This document shows, one piece after another, positions 45,288-56,294 of a DNA stretch of 64,000 nt. Every line of letters starts with the position of its first letter. The stretch's first letter is position 1. The position numbers and the translations under genes are program-made. The notes beneath the pieces are model-generated. The model saw only the letters and a list, made by a program, of their open reading frames with translations. It was not told where the DNA came from and ran no database searches. This stretch comes from Beverwykella pulmonaria (Eukaryota > Ascomycota > Dothideomycetes > Pleosporales > Melanommataceae): positions 2,198,053-2,262,052 of the forward strand of contig BCHH01000002.1 in the NCBI GenBank assembly GCA_001599595.1, given 5' to 3'.

Positions 45288-47673
45288 TCAAAGATACGCA
45301 TTCCCCAACTCATGCTCCTTCAAATACTCACCCCCCTTCTCCTGATACTCGGCCCTCGTGACGAAAGCGCCCCTACTCTCCCTCATCCCCGCCCACTGTG
45401 CAGCACCCCTCCATGCATCTAGCACACAATCACCCGCCCTCCTGACCCTGATTTCCTGCTCCGCAGGTAGCACGGCCCTCAACTCTTTTCGTAACCGGTC
45501 CTCGAACCCCTGGAACAGCGTATTTCCACCCGTTAGGAAGATATCCCTAAGGATATCTTGCTGGTACTTGCTTTCGGCTAACCGTTCAGTCAGAATGTTG
45601 GAAGCGATTTCCACGATGCCAGCTTGGTCGAGCCCTGCAATCGAGGGCTGGAATACGACTTCAGGCACGCGGATCCGTTCGACGTTAAGGTGAATCTGGT
45701 TTGCGTGCTGCTGCGACTCGGGGTCGAATGGGTAAGGGCCGTGAAGGAAAGCGTGGAGGAGACTGTTCGTGTAATCCGTCTGCGCGGAGCGCGTCGAGTC
45801 TTCAGTGAAATTCGGATCGTGCTTGAGGAGCGTGGACTCGAGCGCTGCAAGTGTCTTGGTGAGGTCTTCTTCCTCGTCGTCGTCGGACGCTTCGCCCGTG
45901 GCGATCGTGCGGTACACGCCCCAGTCCGCGTCGTCCGCACCGAACGTATCGTCGTCGCCGCCTCCACGTCGCCGTTTCTTAGCTGGCGCGTCCGACGCTA
46001 GGTTCGCGATGGATTTCATGCGCATCTGGTTTGCGAGTGACTTTCGATTTCCGAGTTCAGCCTTCAGACGCTCGCGGTCTTTGATCTTGGCTAGCACCGC
46101 TTGTCGCGCTACCCGTCGCTCTTCGACCCAGTTCTCGAAGTCGGTTTCACGGCGCTCGTCGTCGAGGCGCTGCTCTTCGGCTAGTCGCGCCTTCTCTTTT
46201 TCTTTCTCTGCTTTGGCACGCTGCCGGGCTTCGTGGTTAGACCGCATGAGACGCTGCTGGCGCTTCTGCTTGATGCCTTCTTCGTCTAATTGGTCATCGG
46301 GAACGTCGAGGAGTGGGAATGTGGGCTCTTCTTTTGGCTCTTCTTCTTCGTCGCCAACGTCTTTGTTGCGGGCTTTGCGGATAGATTTCTCGAGTTCTTT
46401 GACTTTCTTGTCGAGTTGGGACTCGTCGTCAAAGTCGTTGGATTCGAGGATTCTCTTGGCGTCTTTTTTGGTGACGCCTTCGAGCTGGGCGACGAGTTGT
46501 TGGTAGTATTCTAGCTCTTCTTCTTTACGCTTTAACTTCTCCAGACGCATCTTTGCGGCTTGGGCCTGGAGGCGGCGTCCGCTTTCTTTGCGTTTTTCGG
46601 CCGCGATGGCGAGTTCTTGCTCTGTTTTCTGGACGACGACCTGTTCGGTGTATGGGAATTGAATGATGCGATTACGCTCTTCAAGGCCTGTCCAGTCAAG
46701 GTAGTGGCTGAGCTCATCTTCGTAATTTTGGCTTACATAGCAGTGCTCACGAACGAGGTCTTCTGCTTGCGGGTCGCTGATCTTGCCGGGGAAGGACGGG
46801 TACTTCAGCTTCAGAAGCTTCAAGAGGTATTCGGCGGACTGGAAGCGTCCCCAGTTGAGGCGCGTAGTTTGCGAGAGGAGAGCTTTCGAGTCCACCACGG
46901 GGATGAGGTGAGTGGACGTGTATGAGGAGGATACGACAAGGCCGTTGCGGCCTCCGTTGTAAGAGTATGAGAAAAGGGAGTCGATTCCGTACGCAACGGA
47001 GGGCGCGCCGTAACACTCGAAGAGGATCTCGGACATGGCTGTTGTTCCAAAGTATTAGCACGATCCAATTTATTGTGATCCACGCTAGAATTCAACGCGG
47101 CATATTTCGACGTACTCTTTCTTGTGTAGCCCAAGTTCGCGACGGGCTCAGTCATTACAACCGGCCTGTCTATACTCCCATTCTTGCCATCAACGCCCAA
47201 TTTCAAGAAACAGTAATCTAAAACCCCTTCCATCACATCCCAGTTGTTAACTATGTTGCTTCCGGGTTCGTAGATGTTCTTCGATTGACCGCGCGCAGTG
47301 CCATCTGAATAGATGTCCGATCCGACAAATGTAAAAGTCCGATTAAGCTTCCGATCGCGATACCGTGCCATGAGCGGAGGTAGTGAGAGGCGGGGCTTGG
47401 AATCGAAGGACCAGCCTGCGCGTACCGTGGAGGAACCTGCAGCGACAGTCAGTATGCTGCAATGAGAGGTGAGGTATAATCGCTGATGCGTGGGCAATTA
47501 CCATTGTCAATCACGATGGCAGTTTCTCGGTTGCTTTGCGTCCAGCCCTGAGTGTCGACGGGCCTGTAGCCCTCGAAGGGTGGGTCGTTCACGCTCCATA
47601 TCTTTGCAGGCGGAGGTTTGGGAGAGTTGCGGCCAGACGGGGGTGGTACATCTGCGGTTGCGGAGGGAGCCAT
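45288..47673 (-). CDS. ARP5: Actin-related protein Arp5 (INO80 chromatin remodeler)
   Basis: Arp5 pairs with Ies6 in INO80 and couples ATP hydrolysis to nucleosome sliding. Exons 47673..47502, 47436..47116 and 47038..45288 give 747 residues. The actin fold begins ETAIVIDNGSSTVRAGW (phosphate loop), then NYDVMEG-like NNWDVMEGVLDYCFLKLG, MTEPVAN, ILFECYGAPSVAYGIDSLFS, and THLIPVVDS. The large Arp5-specific insertion follows: a long Lys/Glu/Arg coiled-coil region, AKKRRRGGGDDDTFGADDAD and an acidic stretch. The C-terminal actin part has QPSIAGLDQAGI, IFLTGGNTLFQGFEDRL and DAWRGAAQWA. It lies in the same direction as DAD4 and about 1.2 kb from IES6. Confidence 0.96.
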
Positions 47674-48189
47674 AGTGGATGTGGTGAGATGGCCGGGAGA
47701 TGGAGGAGAAGCTGGAGGGTGGGGGGCTATATCATATCGCTGGGCGTAAAGGTGGCTAGCTGGCTTGTGGCGTCGGTGAGAGTAAAAGATATTCGACGTT
47801 CTCGTTTCTGAGGTTCGCCTTGGATCGCACCTGCAGCGCAATGGTCCGTGCGCAGTCTTGCAATGGTGTATTCCACCGCAATAGGAGCATTTATAACAAA
47901 AATTTGGATCGGAATTGGTGGATTTTTCGTGTTCTATCTACTGCTGTCGGTGATGATACAGCTAGCTCTTTACTGTCCCAGATACCTTAAGAGCATTTGC
48001 CAAACTGCAACAGAACTGCTAAAAAGCTACACGCATTACCTGGGCGGTGCACATGATATCCCAAGAGTTTGGGAGCCACCAATTCTCCCTATGAAGGCTA
48101 ACTCCCCAAGATGTGTAGAAATTCAACGTGAACTGACTGCATCCACGCTAACATCAACGTTCGATCTTCTGAACACGAAGCAGCTCTGC
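47674..48189. other. ARP5 promoter and DAD4 3' flank
   Basis: A plus-strand frame at 47848..48225 runs into the antisense of DAD4 and is not a supported gene. Confidence 0.5.
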
Positions 48190-48579
48190 TCAAGCAGGGT
48201 CTTTGAGCCCGTTTGTGGCTTTTGAAGTGTTAGAGGCAGCGGATGGAGAGCGAATGGTATGCCTTTGTTACCTTCAAGGTGGAATAAGACGTTGGATTGG
48301 TAGTTCTTGAACATTTGAGCCACGAGCTCCACGTCCATGTTCTGAATGTTGATTTCTTGCAGGTTTTTGTTGAGCATCATAATCGCCTCATTGAGCTTCT
48401 CCTACAAAGAGTGTCAGCAGCAGGAAGCAGGAAAATTATAGGTCAATATACGTATGTTGACTTACAACGTTGACGATGATGCGGGATAGCAAGAGGCTCT
48501 GCTGGTGCTCGTGCGGGCTCTCCTGCTCGTGTATTAGTCTCGCGTCATCTTTTCTATCAAATATGTTTAATCTCACCAT
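48190..48579 (-). CDS. DAD4: DASH/Dam1 complex subunit Dad4
   Basis: Dad4 is a small subunit of the ring complex that couples kinetochores to spindle microtubules. Four exons are needed: 48579..48577 (only the ATG), 48522..48466, 48401..48272 and 48218..48190, giving exactly 72 residues, the length of the yeast protein. The product starts [20 protein letters not shown], continues [39 protein letters not shown], and ends [12 protein letters not shown]. Each junction has GT and AG, and introns 1 and 3 have CTAATAC/CTAAC branch sites. Removing the last intron replaces an unrelated read-through tail with the conserved HLEAT ending, which strongly supports the model. Divergent from IES6. Confidence 0.93.
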
Positions 48580-48861
48580 GTCTACAAGTCCTGGTTGTGG
48601 GGGTCGATGTGCACGCGCTTGTGTTGTAGATACGCAGACTAAAACAGCTAGGTAGGTGCCAAGATATAGGGCTGAACCTGGGGATTCAACGCTTCTCCTC
48701 CAGCAAGAGCTCACCGTCAACGCCGTGCCTGGACAAGGGACACTCCCCCGCCTGGCTGTGTAGCTACTGAACACGCCGAATCATCTTCCCCCAGCTCGTT
48801 CAAAGCTCGACGACGAACAACCTCTGCACCACCACTATCTAGGCGTACCGATTCACCCACC
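48580..48861. promoter_or_regulatory. Divergent promoter between DAD4 and IES6
   Basis: 282 bp separate the two start codons. No specific site was identified. Sharing it would co-express a kinetochore gene and an INO80 gene. Confidence 0.5.
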
Positions 48862-49428
48862 ATGGCACCCTTGACAACCGGCTCCGACGAAAAGACGCAC
48901 CAAGCACTGCTCGACAAGCTCGACATCCACCCGATCCCAAAGCCCTTCCGAAATCCGCACTGGAAGCCCCCTCAGCGCCGCAACAAGAATGTTAAGCAGA
49001 TCGTCGCCGACGCCACGCGCAAGGAGGCCTCCGTAATGGCTACTCAGAACAACAGCGGTGCCTCTACGCCGCTCCTGACTGGCGGCGCTGTGACACCTAT
49101 CAACACTACGCACAAGGCTCCGAATATCGCCCAGGCCGCGCAAAGTCTGAGTACACTCGTGCTTGAGAAGAATACCAGGGCTGCCATGGGCATAGCTTTG
49201 GCCAATGGCCCTGCCGCTACGTACACCAACATCGAGTCGGCGCCGAGCTTTCACCCGAGCAGCCAGAGGCGGTATTGCGACATCACAGGACTGCCCGCAC
49301 CGTATACGGACCCGAAAACGCGATTGAGATATCACAACAAAGAGGTCTTTGGCAGTATCAGGACAATGCCATCCAACGTTACAGAAGGATTCCTCGCCGC
49401 GAGAGGAGCCCACACAGTCCTGAAATGA
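48862..49428 (+). CDS. IES6: INO80 complex subunit Ies6 (YL1 C-terminal domain)
   Basis: Ies6 forms a stable module with Arp5 in the INO80 remodeler. A single exon of 188 residues. The N-terminal motif PFRNPHWKPPQRRNKNVKQI is typical of Ies6, followed by a Ser/Thr-rich linker and NIAQAAQSLSTLVLEKN. The C-terminal YL1_C domain is clear: RRYCDITGLPAPYTDPKTRL, YHNKEVFGSIRTM, and EGFLAARGAHTVLK at the end. Length and order match the family. The ATG has ACC before it and G at +4. Confidence 0.95.
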   Translation: MAPLTTGSDEKTHQALLDKLDIHPIPKPFRNPHWKPPQRRNKNVKQIVADATRKEASVMATQNNSGASTPLLTGGAVTPINTTHKAPNIAQAAQSLSTLVLEKNTRAAMGIALANGPAATYTNIESAPSFHPSSQRRYCDITGLPAPYTDPKTRLRYHNKEVFGSIRTMPSNVTEGFLAARGAHTVLK

Positions 49429-50172
49429 GAAGGGCGTCCAACATTTGGGTCTTGTACGGGCCGCAATGATTGGGCGACAGCAGCTACACTGGCATTCTAG
49501 GCATAGAATAGGATGGGAAGAACGGGTAGGCGCATAGGATAGAACCAAGTGGTTTCACAAGATGGATACGGACGATGCAGGCTTTCAGATGTACGGTCAC
49601 AGTAGTCAAGCCCATCCACCCGCCAGTCTTCTTTCGAAGAAGGCTCAAGGAGGTGCTCCGGCTTAATCATGATCGAGGTTATTCTTCGCCGTGAGACGGA
49701 TACCAGGAGCTCGCACGAGTATTCCTAGTTACAGCAGCCTTTAGCATACTGTGGTCGGGGCGGTTAATTTGTCTACGAAGTCTTGACGCGTATGTTTTTT
49801 TTTGAACAATACATGAATTGCTCTCAGTCTTGTGTGTGTTGGCGACTCTGCCTGTGGAGTTGCTCATTGAGTGCGGTGAAAGCGTGTCCAGTCTTGCGTA
49901 ACAAGAGTTCAAAATTCGGCAGTGCAGGGAACTCACGTTGACCTGCAGCTGACAGGGAGTGCATCTCGGCAAAAAATCGGTCCGACTCGGCGATGCAGCG
50001 CGTCTTCTCAACGGAACTGGACACGAAACAAAAGTTCCTCAACCACAAAGCTCACCTCCCGTCACCAGCTATTGCTTAACGGTCAGGCAGCAATCCATGC
50101 TTAACCGCCCGCCTTGAGATTCCCGCGTTTACTTCGATCTTTCCCCAGTCACACGACCCATAGCTATCCACA
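49429..50172. other. IES6 3' flank and GOT1 promoter
   Basis: Contains an 8-T run near 49796. Frames on the minus strand have no family features. Confidence 0.4.
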
Positions 50173-50814
50173 ATGCCGACAATGTGGCTTTCAGATTCCC
50201 AAAGTAAGACTCAACATCTGGAAATTGGCAGCGGGAATGAATGCTAACGTGTGTGTTTCTGCGAACAGAGATCGGAGTCGCCTTCTGTTCAGGGGGTAGG
50301 TACGCGCCCTACACTCGTGGAACATACGAATCGCATGATTGATACCGGATACAGGCGGTTTCTTTCTGCTGGGAGGCGTCATGATGTTTTTTGACCGCGC
50401 AATGCAAGTTCCCAGCCTGCCTTCGCTCTCTATCTGCTAATTCATTTCCAGGCTAGCCATGGGAAACGTTCGTCCACCCTCCACCCCTCCAACCCCCGCT
50501 CCTAACCCCCACCCCAGATCCTCTTCATAATCGGCCTTACCCTTATCATCGGCTTCCAAAAGACAGCCCTCTTCTTTGCACGCCGCCAGAAATGGAAAGG
50601 TACGGCCGCCTTCGTCGTCGGGATTTTACTCATCTTGATGCGCTGGCCCTTCTTCGGCTTCCTCATCGAGCTGTATGGCATCATGGTTCTGTTTGGAGAC
50701 TTCTTTGCGACCATTGCCGGCTTTGTGGGCAACGTGCCGGTGGTGGGGCCGTATATTGCGCAGGCGTTAGAGAAGATCAGCGGGGGACGGAGGAACGCTG
50801 ATTTGCCTGTCTAA
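50173..50814 (+). CDS. GOT1: Golgi transport protein Got1
   Basis: Got1 is a small four-helix membrane protein of ER-Golgi vesicles. Five exons (50173..50203, 50269..50295, 50355..50403, 50452..50467, 50518..50814) give 139 residues, the family size. The product reads MPTMWLSDSQKIGVAFCSGG, FFLLGGVMMFFDRAMLAMGN, ILFIIGLTLIIGFQKTALFF, then AFVVGILLILMRWPFFGFLI and VPVVGPYIAQALEKISG, all in family order. The third intron starts with GC (GCAAGT) at 50404; only this splice gives the conserved DRAMLAMGN. The fourth exon is 16 nt. The start could also be the second ATG at 50182. Confidence 0.94.
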
Positions 50815-51867
50815 GGGCTGAGAGACGGGGCTAAGAGGAGAGGAATGAGGTGTATTGATAAGGCGGATTCGTGTATCATACGTCATCATATATTGAACCC
50901 GGAGTCTGGGGATCATGGTTCTTAGCAAGGATGTGATTTGGAGTTCGGACGGCATAGCCTGGAGTCTTGGGCGGAAGAGCTTATGGTCAATACCATATAA
51001 GCAACTATGATACCTGAATTTGCGATTTGAGTCTGCAAAAGTTCGATTGATGCATTGCTAGTGCATTTGAAACTCCTTGCCCTATATGAGTAAGGCTTTT
51101 CTTTTACATGGGCCTATCCTCCACTCCAACCAAACATCACCTCCCAGCTCATTACAAGCCTCCTTCATCCTCGCAAGCACCAATTCCTTACAGTTCTATT
51201 GCTCTCCCATGCAGCATGTATAGTCTCCTACTGTAACAACGATGGTCGGTCTTCTTCGCCCTCTTAGCGTTTCGTCCAACATACGAACAGCATTGTTAGT
51301 GACTTCTTTTTCTCATCCGACAGGCCACTCCTTCGAACAGTCTCTCATTCTCCAATTGGCAGACCTCAGAACAAGTGTCATTATCGGTCATTGTAGACGG
51401 AAGGAGGACTGTTTGTACCTATGGTAGGTCTGAACAGAGTGAAGAGATTACTACCCAGCGCGCCCGCTAGCCTAAGACTATGATCAATGGTGATAATCAT
51501 TCCCGTTTCTAACCACAACATCCACCTTGCTTAGTTCACTAACACCATCCAATGATTTATAGGCCCTCTCTTTTTGTCCTACTCTTGACCTCAGGTCAAT
51601 CTTCGTCCTCTGTCGATTCGGTGGCATTCTTTTCTTCTCCACCTCATCTTTGGACCTCGGACACTCGCCGTTACTGGTCGAGGACCTAACCACAGGAGGT
51701 ATGGGTTGAATCAATTTACACTTCCATCAACATCATAATTAAACATTACTATTATCACATCGCCCCTCCAACATCCGTGTCACTTCACACTACACATCTC
51801 CTCACAGACAATGAATACTCACAAACGAAACCCCTCCAATAAAAAAGCACTCGACAATCTCCTTGAC
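50815..51867. other. Convergent spacer after GOT1
   Basis: About 1 kb without supported genes, AT-richer near 51000-51100. Confidence 0.45.
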
Positions 51868-52876
51868 TTACAGTTCCGCGAACACAAGGCCCATGAATCC
51901 GATGGCGCAAGCCAACATGCCCGCACGCACACTACCAAACGCGGCCGGAGCCTCGACCACTGCCGCCGCCGCGCCAGTGAAGGGCTCAGACGTTGATGAC
52001 GGGCCAGCGGGGCCAACGACTTCCGAGGTCAGTGTCGTAGGTACACCGTTCGCATCGGTGTTTGGGATCAGCACTCCAGCCGTGGTGAGTGAGACGGGAA
52101 GCACGGTGATGCCAAATATGGTAGTGTTGGGGGAGGGGCCAGCGGTCGTGGTCGTGGTCGTGTTAGTGAAATTTGTGAGGATTCTGGTGCTGAGGGGGGT
52201 GACCGGGATAATGGTAGTGGTGTTGATGACTACGGTGTTGGTGGTCACGACCGGGCGGGCGTTGTTACAAGTATTGCCAAGGAAGGTATCATATTCTGGT
52301 TAACGTTAGATGTGTGAGTGGTCGATGTGAGGAGGACCTACGGTCGACCTCCGCAAGGGTGCATGTGCTTGCGATATCATCCCGCACGCGCAAACGGATT
52401 AGCTCGTTGCAGATGCAGGGAAAGTTTGCTGGATTACATGTACTATCGGCGAGTTTGGAAAAGATGATAGTTTGCTGTAGTGTTCGTTAATACCGATATC
52501 TGTAAGTAAGTTATTGACGGGGGCGTACAGCGCACTGGGAAAGACCTTCGATTGGACCCAAAATCTGGACCTGCGAAGCAGTCAGAGTAACAAATCTCGT
52601 GGCCGTTAACGCGGATGTCAGAACAGTAGTCGTAATAGTAGGCATGTCGGCGGAAGATGGGCCCGTAGGATTGATGATGGTGCTGAGGATGATTGGAGTA
52701 GCGGTGCTGGAGATGATGGGAGGAGTAGCGGTGCTCGGGATGATGGGAGGAGTAGATGTAGATCCTGGGTAGGTCTCAGTTGTCGAGGGGGTGTGAGGCT
52801 TGCTTGAATAGTGGTAGTGGTGATCTGATGTAGATAGAAGAGCAGTTGACCGTGACCAGTAGCCTCTGATATGCAT
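51868..52876 (-). CDS. CFEM-domain GPI-anchored protein, 5' end uncertain
   Basis: Exons read from conserved sequence: 52876..52529, 52474..52342 and 52295..51868. The CFEM-like cysteine domain spans the exons: GLSQCA, then DSTCNPANFPCICNELIRL, ASTCTLAEVDQ and FLGNTCNN. An STP-rich stalk with a repeat of the type IIPSTATPP precedes it, and a Thr/Asn-rich stalk follows. The end (GSVRAGMLACAIGFMGLVFA) looks like a GPI signal. As modelled from the ATG at 52876 (302 residues) it lacks a signal peptide, so a further 5' exon probably lies between 52877 and 53060. The stalk in front of the CFEM domain is the reverse of the usual order. Its role is likely at the cell surface. Confidence 0.7.
52640..52765. 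repeat. Degenerate in-frame repeat in the CFEM stalk
   Basis: Units of about 24-30 bp containing GATGATGGGAGGAGTAG-like sequence encode repeats of PPIIPSTAT and PIILST on the minus strand. Confidence 0.75.
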
Positions 52877-54867
52877 TTCAATATATACAACTTAACGATT
52901 GAATTCAGTTTGGAAGCAGAGTTCGATGAGACAGTGTGCGAGGTGATAGGACATGCTGCTTGTGGGCCACATGATATATCCAGTGCTTTCCTGCCGGTGC
53001 GACTCACCGTTTGCAACGACCGGAAAGGCCGCTCAAAGATTATCTATATAGATTTGAAGCAAAAATAACATAGAGCCGGATCCGGGTCTGGTCTTTGTTT
53101 CGAAGGTGAAAGTTTTGTGTAGTCTATGGCGGTACGGTTGAGGCTTCGCTCCCGCATCCGTCATTGCGTTCTGGAATGTGAACCCGGAAAAGCGGGAAGA
53201 ATTAGAGAGTAGATGCGGGAGACATTTTCTTTGGGGATAATTGCAAACAAAGACAGAGCTATAGCCGCTTTGAGGTTGCAGGCCCGTACGAGGTGAACTA
53301 GACTCTGTTCGACATGTAACTCAACGTCGGTGCTGTCTAGTATCTGGACTATCATCGCGATGTCCTTCTGTTGGTAGTAGAATTCGTGATTCTCCTTTGC
53401 ATATCTAATGGCACGAGATCGCGGACCTTTGGCGCACGGAGGCAGATCTTCTTGGTTTGCAAGTAGGGATTGGTAGTAGGGATTGGTAGTTGGGTTGTTT
53501 TTATTCGTTGTCTGCACTGAAAGGAGGATACTCCTCCATGAACTCCGTGCCTGTAAGCCAAAAAGGGTGTGAATTTTTGCTCAGCAGGGAAATAGGTGGA
53601 CTCCATGGTGCGGTATGAGGATTTGGTGACTGCGGACAATTATAGTAAACGTTGAAGGCTATTATCCGAGACAAAGAGACTAAAAGTCAAATAGAAGACC
53701 CCCAACAAGTTTTAACTTCCTGTTCCTAGGAAACATGCGAATATTACTTAGTTGATTGCTACGGCTTCTGAGATCTGAGCAGCTGTTTACCTAGTAAAGA
53801 CGAGGACTATTCTGGAACTGGAGCAAATTGGTAGGAGTTTCGATGAGTAGCATGTGAAAGTACAAAAAGGAACACTGCAGTACTTCGTCTTACTGTTACG
53901 TGAACGAGACAAAATATCATTGAATCGGCTAGCATGGGGGTCCCTATTTGCGAGTACTTCTGCAACATTGCTATCTCACGGATCGCGGCGCTTGCAATGG
54001 TATTGACTCTTTCCCATGGATTCTCCTAACAACCTATTTATTGAAGTTTGAAGATATAGAAAAGCATAAGGAGATGATCTTGCGCAATAATGCAATATGA
54101 AAATCATGCGCTATCATGGACGACGGAGATAGATTTGACTCCGGTTCGACCATTGTTCCTTTGATCCAAATCTGGTCCAATATGAAGAGCTGCTGGATAA
54201 ACTTAATGCTACTCTACGTGAGGGCCTTCTTTAGGGCTTGTTACTGCTTCTGTGCATATGGGAAAGTATCAATGCTGCACAAAAGCTGTGCCCTTCTCGA
54301 ACTCGGAGCGCTAAATGGATGGCAGCGGGTGTGCGCCTTGTAGAGGGGTGCGTAGTTATACCGGTAGTATCAATCAGGCTTTCTGAAATACCAAGTATGG
54401 ATCTTGAGCTGTCATGCATCTGTATGATCGAACGGCAATAACCTACGGCTGCAATTTTAAGATCTATTTACCCCTCCTTTTAAAATAAATGCTCCAAAGT
54501 TGAGCATGGCACAACTTTTGTGAAGCACAATAAAGCAGGGAACAACGATTGGTTCGTTCTGTGGCTGAATTTACGTGCTGGGCATACCAGGAAGCTGCAA
54601 ATGTTCATGCACAGTAGGTATTCAAGAAAAATTTATCAGTCTGTACGGACTTGCATTTTCGTTGATATTTAAATAGACCTTGGGGAGAATAATGGTGCAA
54701 TGTCCTGAACCAAGACCTGGAGGCGGAGAACGGTGACAGAATAGTGGAGCTAGTCCATATTTGACAGTAGCGGCGGCTTGGCGAGCCCACCTCTTCGGAA
54801 GGAAAATCTGAAATTTTGCGTCGAAGCTTCTTCTCTTCAACCCGACGACAACACAGAAGCTCCAACA
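52877..54867. other. Intergenic stretch upstream of RPL7
   Basis: A minus frame at 53161..53517 begins with GTG and is not recognised. A 12-bp GGATTGGTAGTA-type duplication lies at 53467-53493. The last 100 bp, C/T-rich with CTTCTCTTC, look like a ribosomal-protein gene leader. Confidence 0.4.
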
Positions 54868-56294
54868 ATGGCACCCAAGTCGTAAGTTCTTTGCTAATAG
54901 CTTCCTTGACCTCAATCGCACTTTGCGCTCTGGATGCAGCCGCGACAAAACTCTCCATCTCGCTACCGATGACTGACCTTTCCCTCTTACAGGAGCGTTC
55001 CCACCCAGAATGATATCCTCGTCCCTGAGACTCTCTTGAAAAAGAGAAAGTCCCAGGAGAAGGCCCGAGAGGACCGCGCTGCGGCGACGAGGGAGAAGCG
55101 AGGTACGCGGACACTTCTCCATATTGAGTTCGAGAGGGCGATATAATGATGATACCTACCCACACTATCGACTAGACATTCGTGTCAATGCTGTTGAACT
55201 GTTAACCATCTTTCGGATCTGATCAAATCGCCTTCCTCGAAACACATTAATACTACTGGATGTTTTTTGGATGCGGGCTGATTTTGGATAGACAAGAACA
55301 AAAAGAAGAAAGAGGTCATCTTTACTCGTGCTGAGAAGTACGTGAAGGAGTACCGGGAAGCTGAGGTATGACCATAGAAGTCTTTGGGTTGAAGTGTGGA
55401 AGCTCATGCATTCCACAGAGGGAGAAAGTCAGACTTTCTCGAGATGCTAAGCAGAGTGGTAACTTATATGTCCCGGCGGAGTCAAAGCTCGCCTTCGTAG
55501 TCCGCATCAAGGGGTATGGATGTCCCGATGTTCTTCCTATACTCATACTGATATGTTACAGTATCAATAAGATCGATCCAAAGAAGAGGAAGACTCTCCA
55601 GCTTCTTCGTCTTCTTCAGATCAACAATGGGGTGTTTATCAGGTTGACCAAGGCCACCTCGGAGATGCTCAAGAGTGAGTTTGGAACAATGCATTACCAG
55701 TGCTGTGATTAATCCGTGAACGTAGTTGTTGAGCCCTTTGTCGCATATGGTTATCCCAATCAGAAATCCGTCCGTGAACTCATTTACAGTAAGCTTCAAG
55801 TACCATGGATTTGGGAGTTTTGCTCACAGTTTTCGTAGAGCGAGGGTATGGTAGGGTCGACAAGCAACGCATTCCGCTCACGGATAACGAAATCATTGAG
55901 AAGAACCTCGGAAAATATGGGTGAGCTGCACATTCCCCATTCCTGCGCTTACCGTGTTCGGTTAGCCTAACACAGACAGCATTATTTGTATGGAGGATTT
56001 GATTCACGAAAGTAAGTTTTACGCCCATGAAACATTGAAACAATATCGGGTGCCTGCTAATGAGTTTTTCTAGTTTTCACTGTAGGGTTCGTAAATGAGA
56101 TGCCTATACTCGGAAATGAATGCTTACACGTACGCAGACCCAATTTCAAACAGGCGTCCAACTTCCTCTGGCCATTCAAACTGTCCAATCCCACGGGCGG
56201 CTTCCACGCTAGGAAATTCAAACACTTTATCGAGGGTGGTGATTTGGGTAACCGGGAAGATCACATAAACGCACTCATCAGGCAGATGAACTAA
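54868..56294 (+). CDS. RPL7: 60S ribosomal protein L7 (uL30)
   Basis: A component of the large ribosomal subunit. Ten exons: 54868..54881, 54993..55102, 55292..55365, 55419..55513, 55562..55674, 55726..55788, 55839..55920, 55980..56011, 56074..56086, 56138..56294; 250 residues in one frame. The protein reads [20 protein letters not shown], an Arg/Lys/Glu-rich helix, [79 protein letters not shown], then [40 protein letters not shown] and [11 protein letters not shown]. Exons of 14 and 13 nt and nine introns are many for an ascomycete ribosomal gene. Introns 1 (111 bp) and 2 (189 bp) are much longer than the rest; intron 2 holds a C/D snoRNA candidate. Confidence 0.97.
55137..55232 (+). ncRNA. 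Candidate C/D box snoRNA in RPL7 intron 2 (snR39/snR39B-like)
   Basis: C box ATGATGA (55146-55152), D box CTGA (55219-55222), and a perfect 6-bp terminal stem GGCGAT (55137-55142) with ATCGCC (55227-55232). The 12 nt 55205-55216, just before the D box, are complementary to CCGAAAGATGGT, a stretch I recall from conserved large-subunit rRNA. The fifth base before the D box (C 55214) would pair with the G of CCGAAAG, matching the yeast Gm805-type site. Yeast RPL7 introns host snR39 and snR59, which guide the neighbouring A807, so the location also fits. No convincing C'/D' pair was seen. Confidence 0.72.

Noticed and set aside
47848..48225. Plus-strand frame with a hydrophobic segment
   Set aside because: Its end is antisense to the well-supported last DAD4 exons, and the hydrophobic run alone is not enough.
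53161..53517. 118-codon minus-strand frame
   Set aside because: Starts with GTG, no family features, and the upstream ATG frame is different.
54882..54992. Possible second snoRNA in RPL7 intron 1
   Set aside because: A GATGACTGA stretch near the 3' end combines box-like bases, but there is no separate upstream C box or terminal stem.
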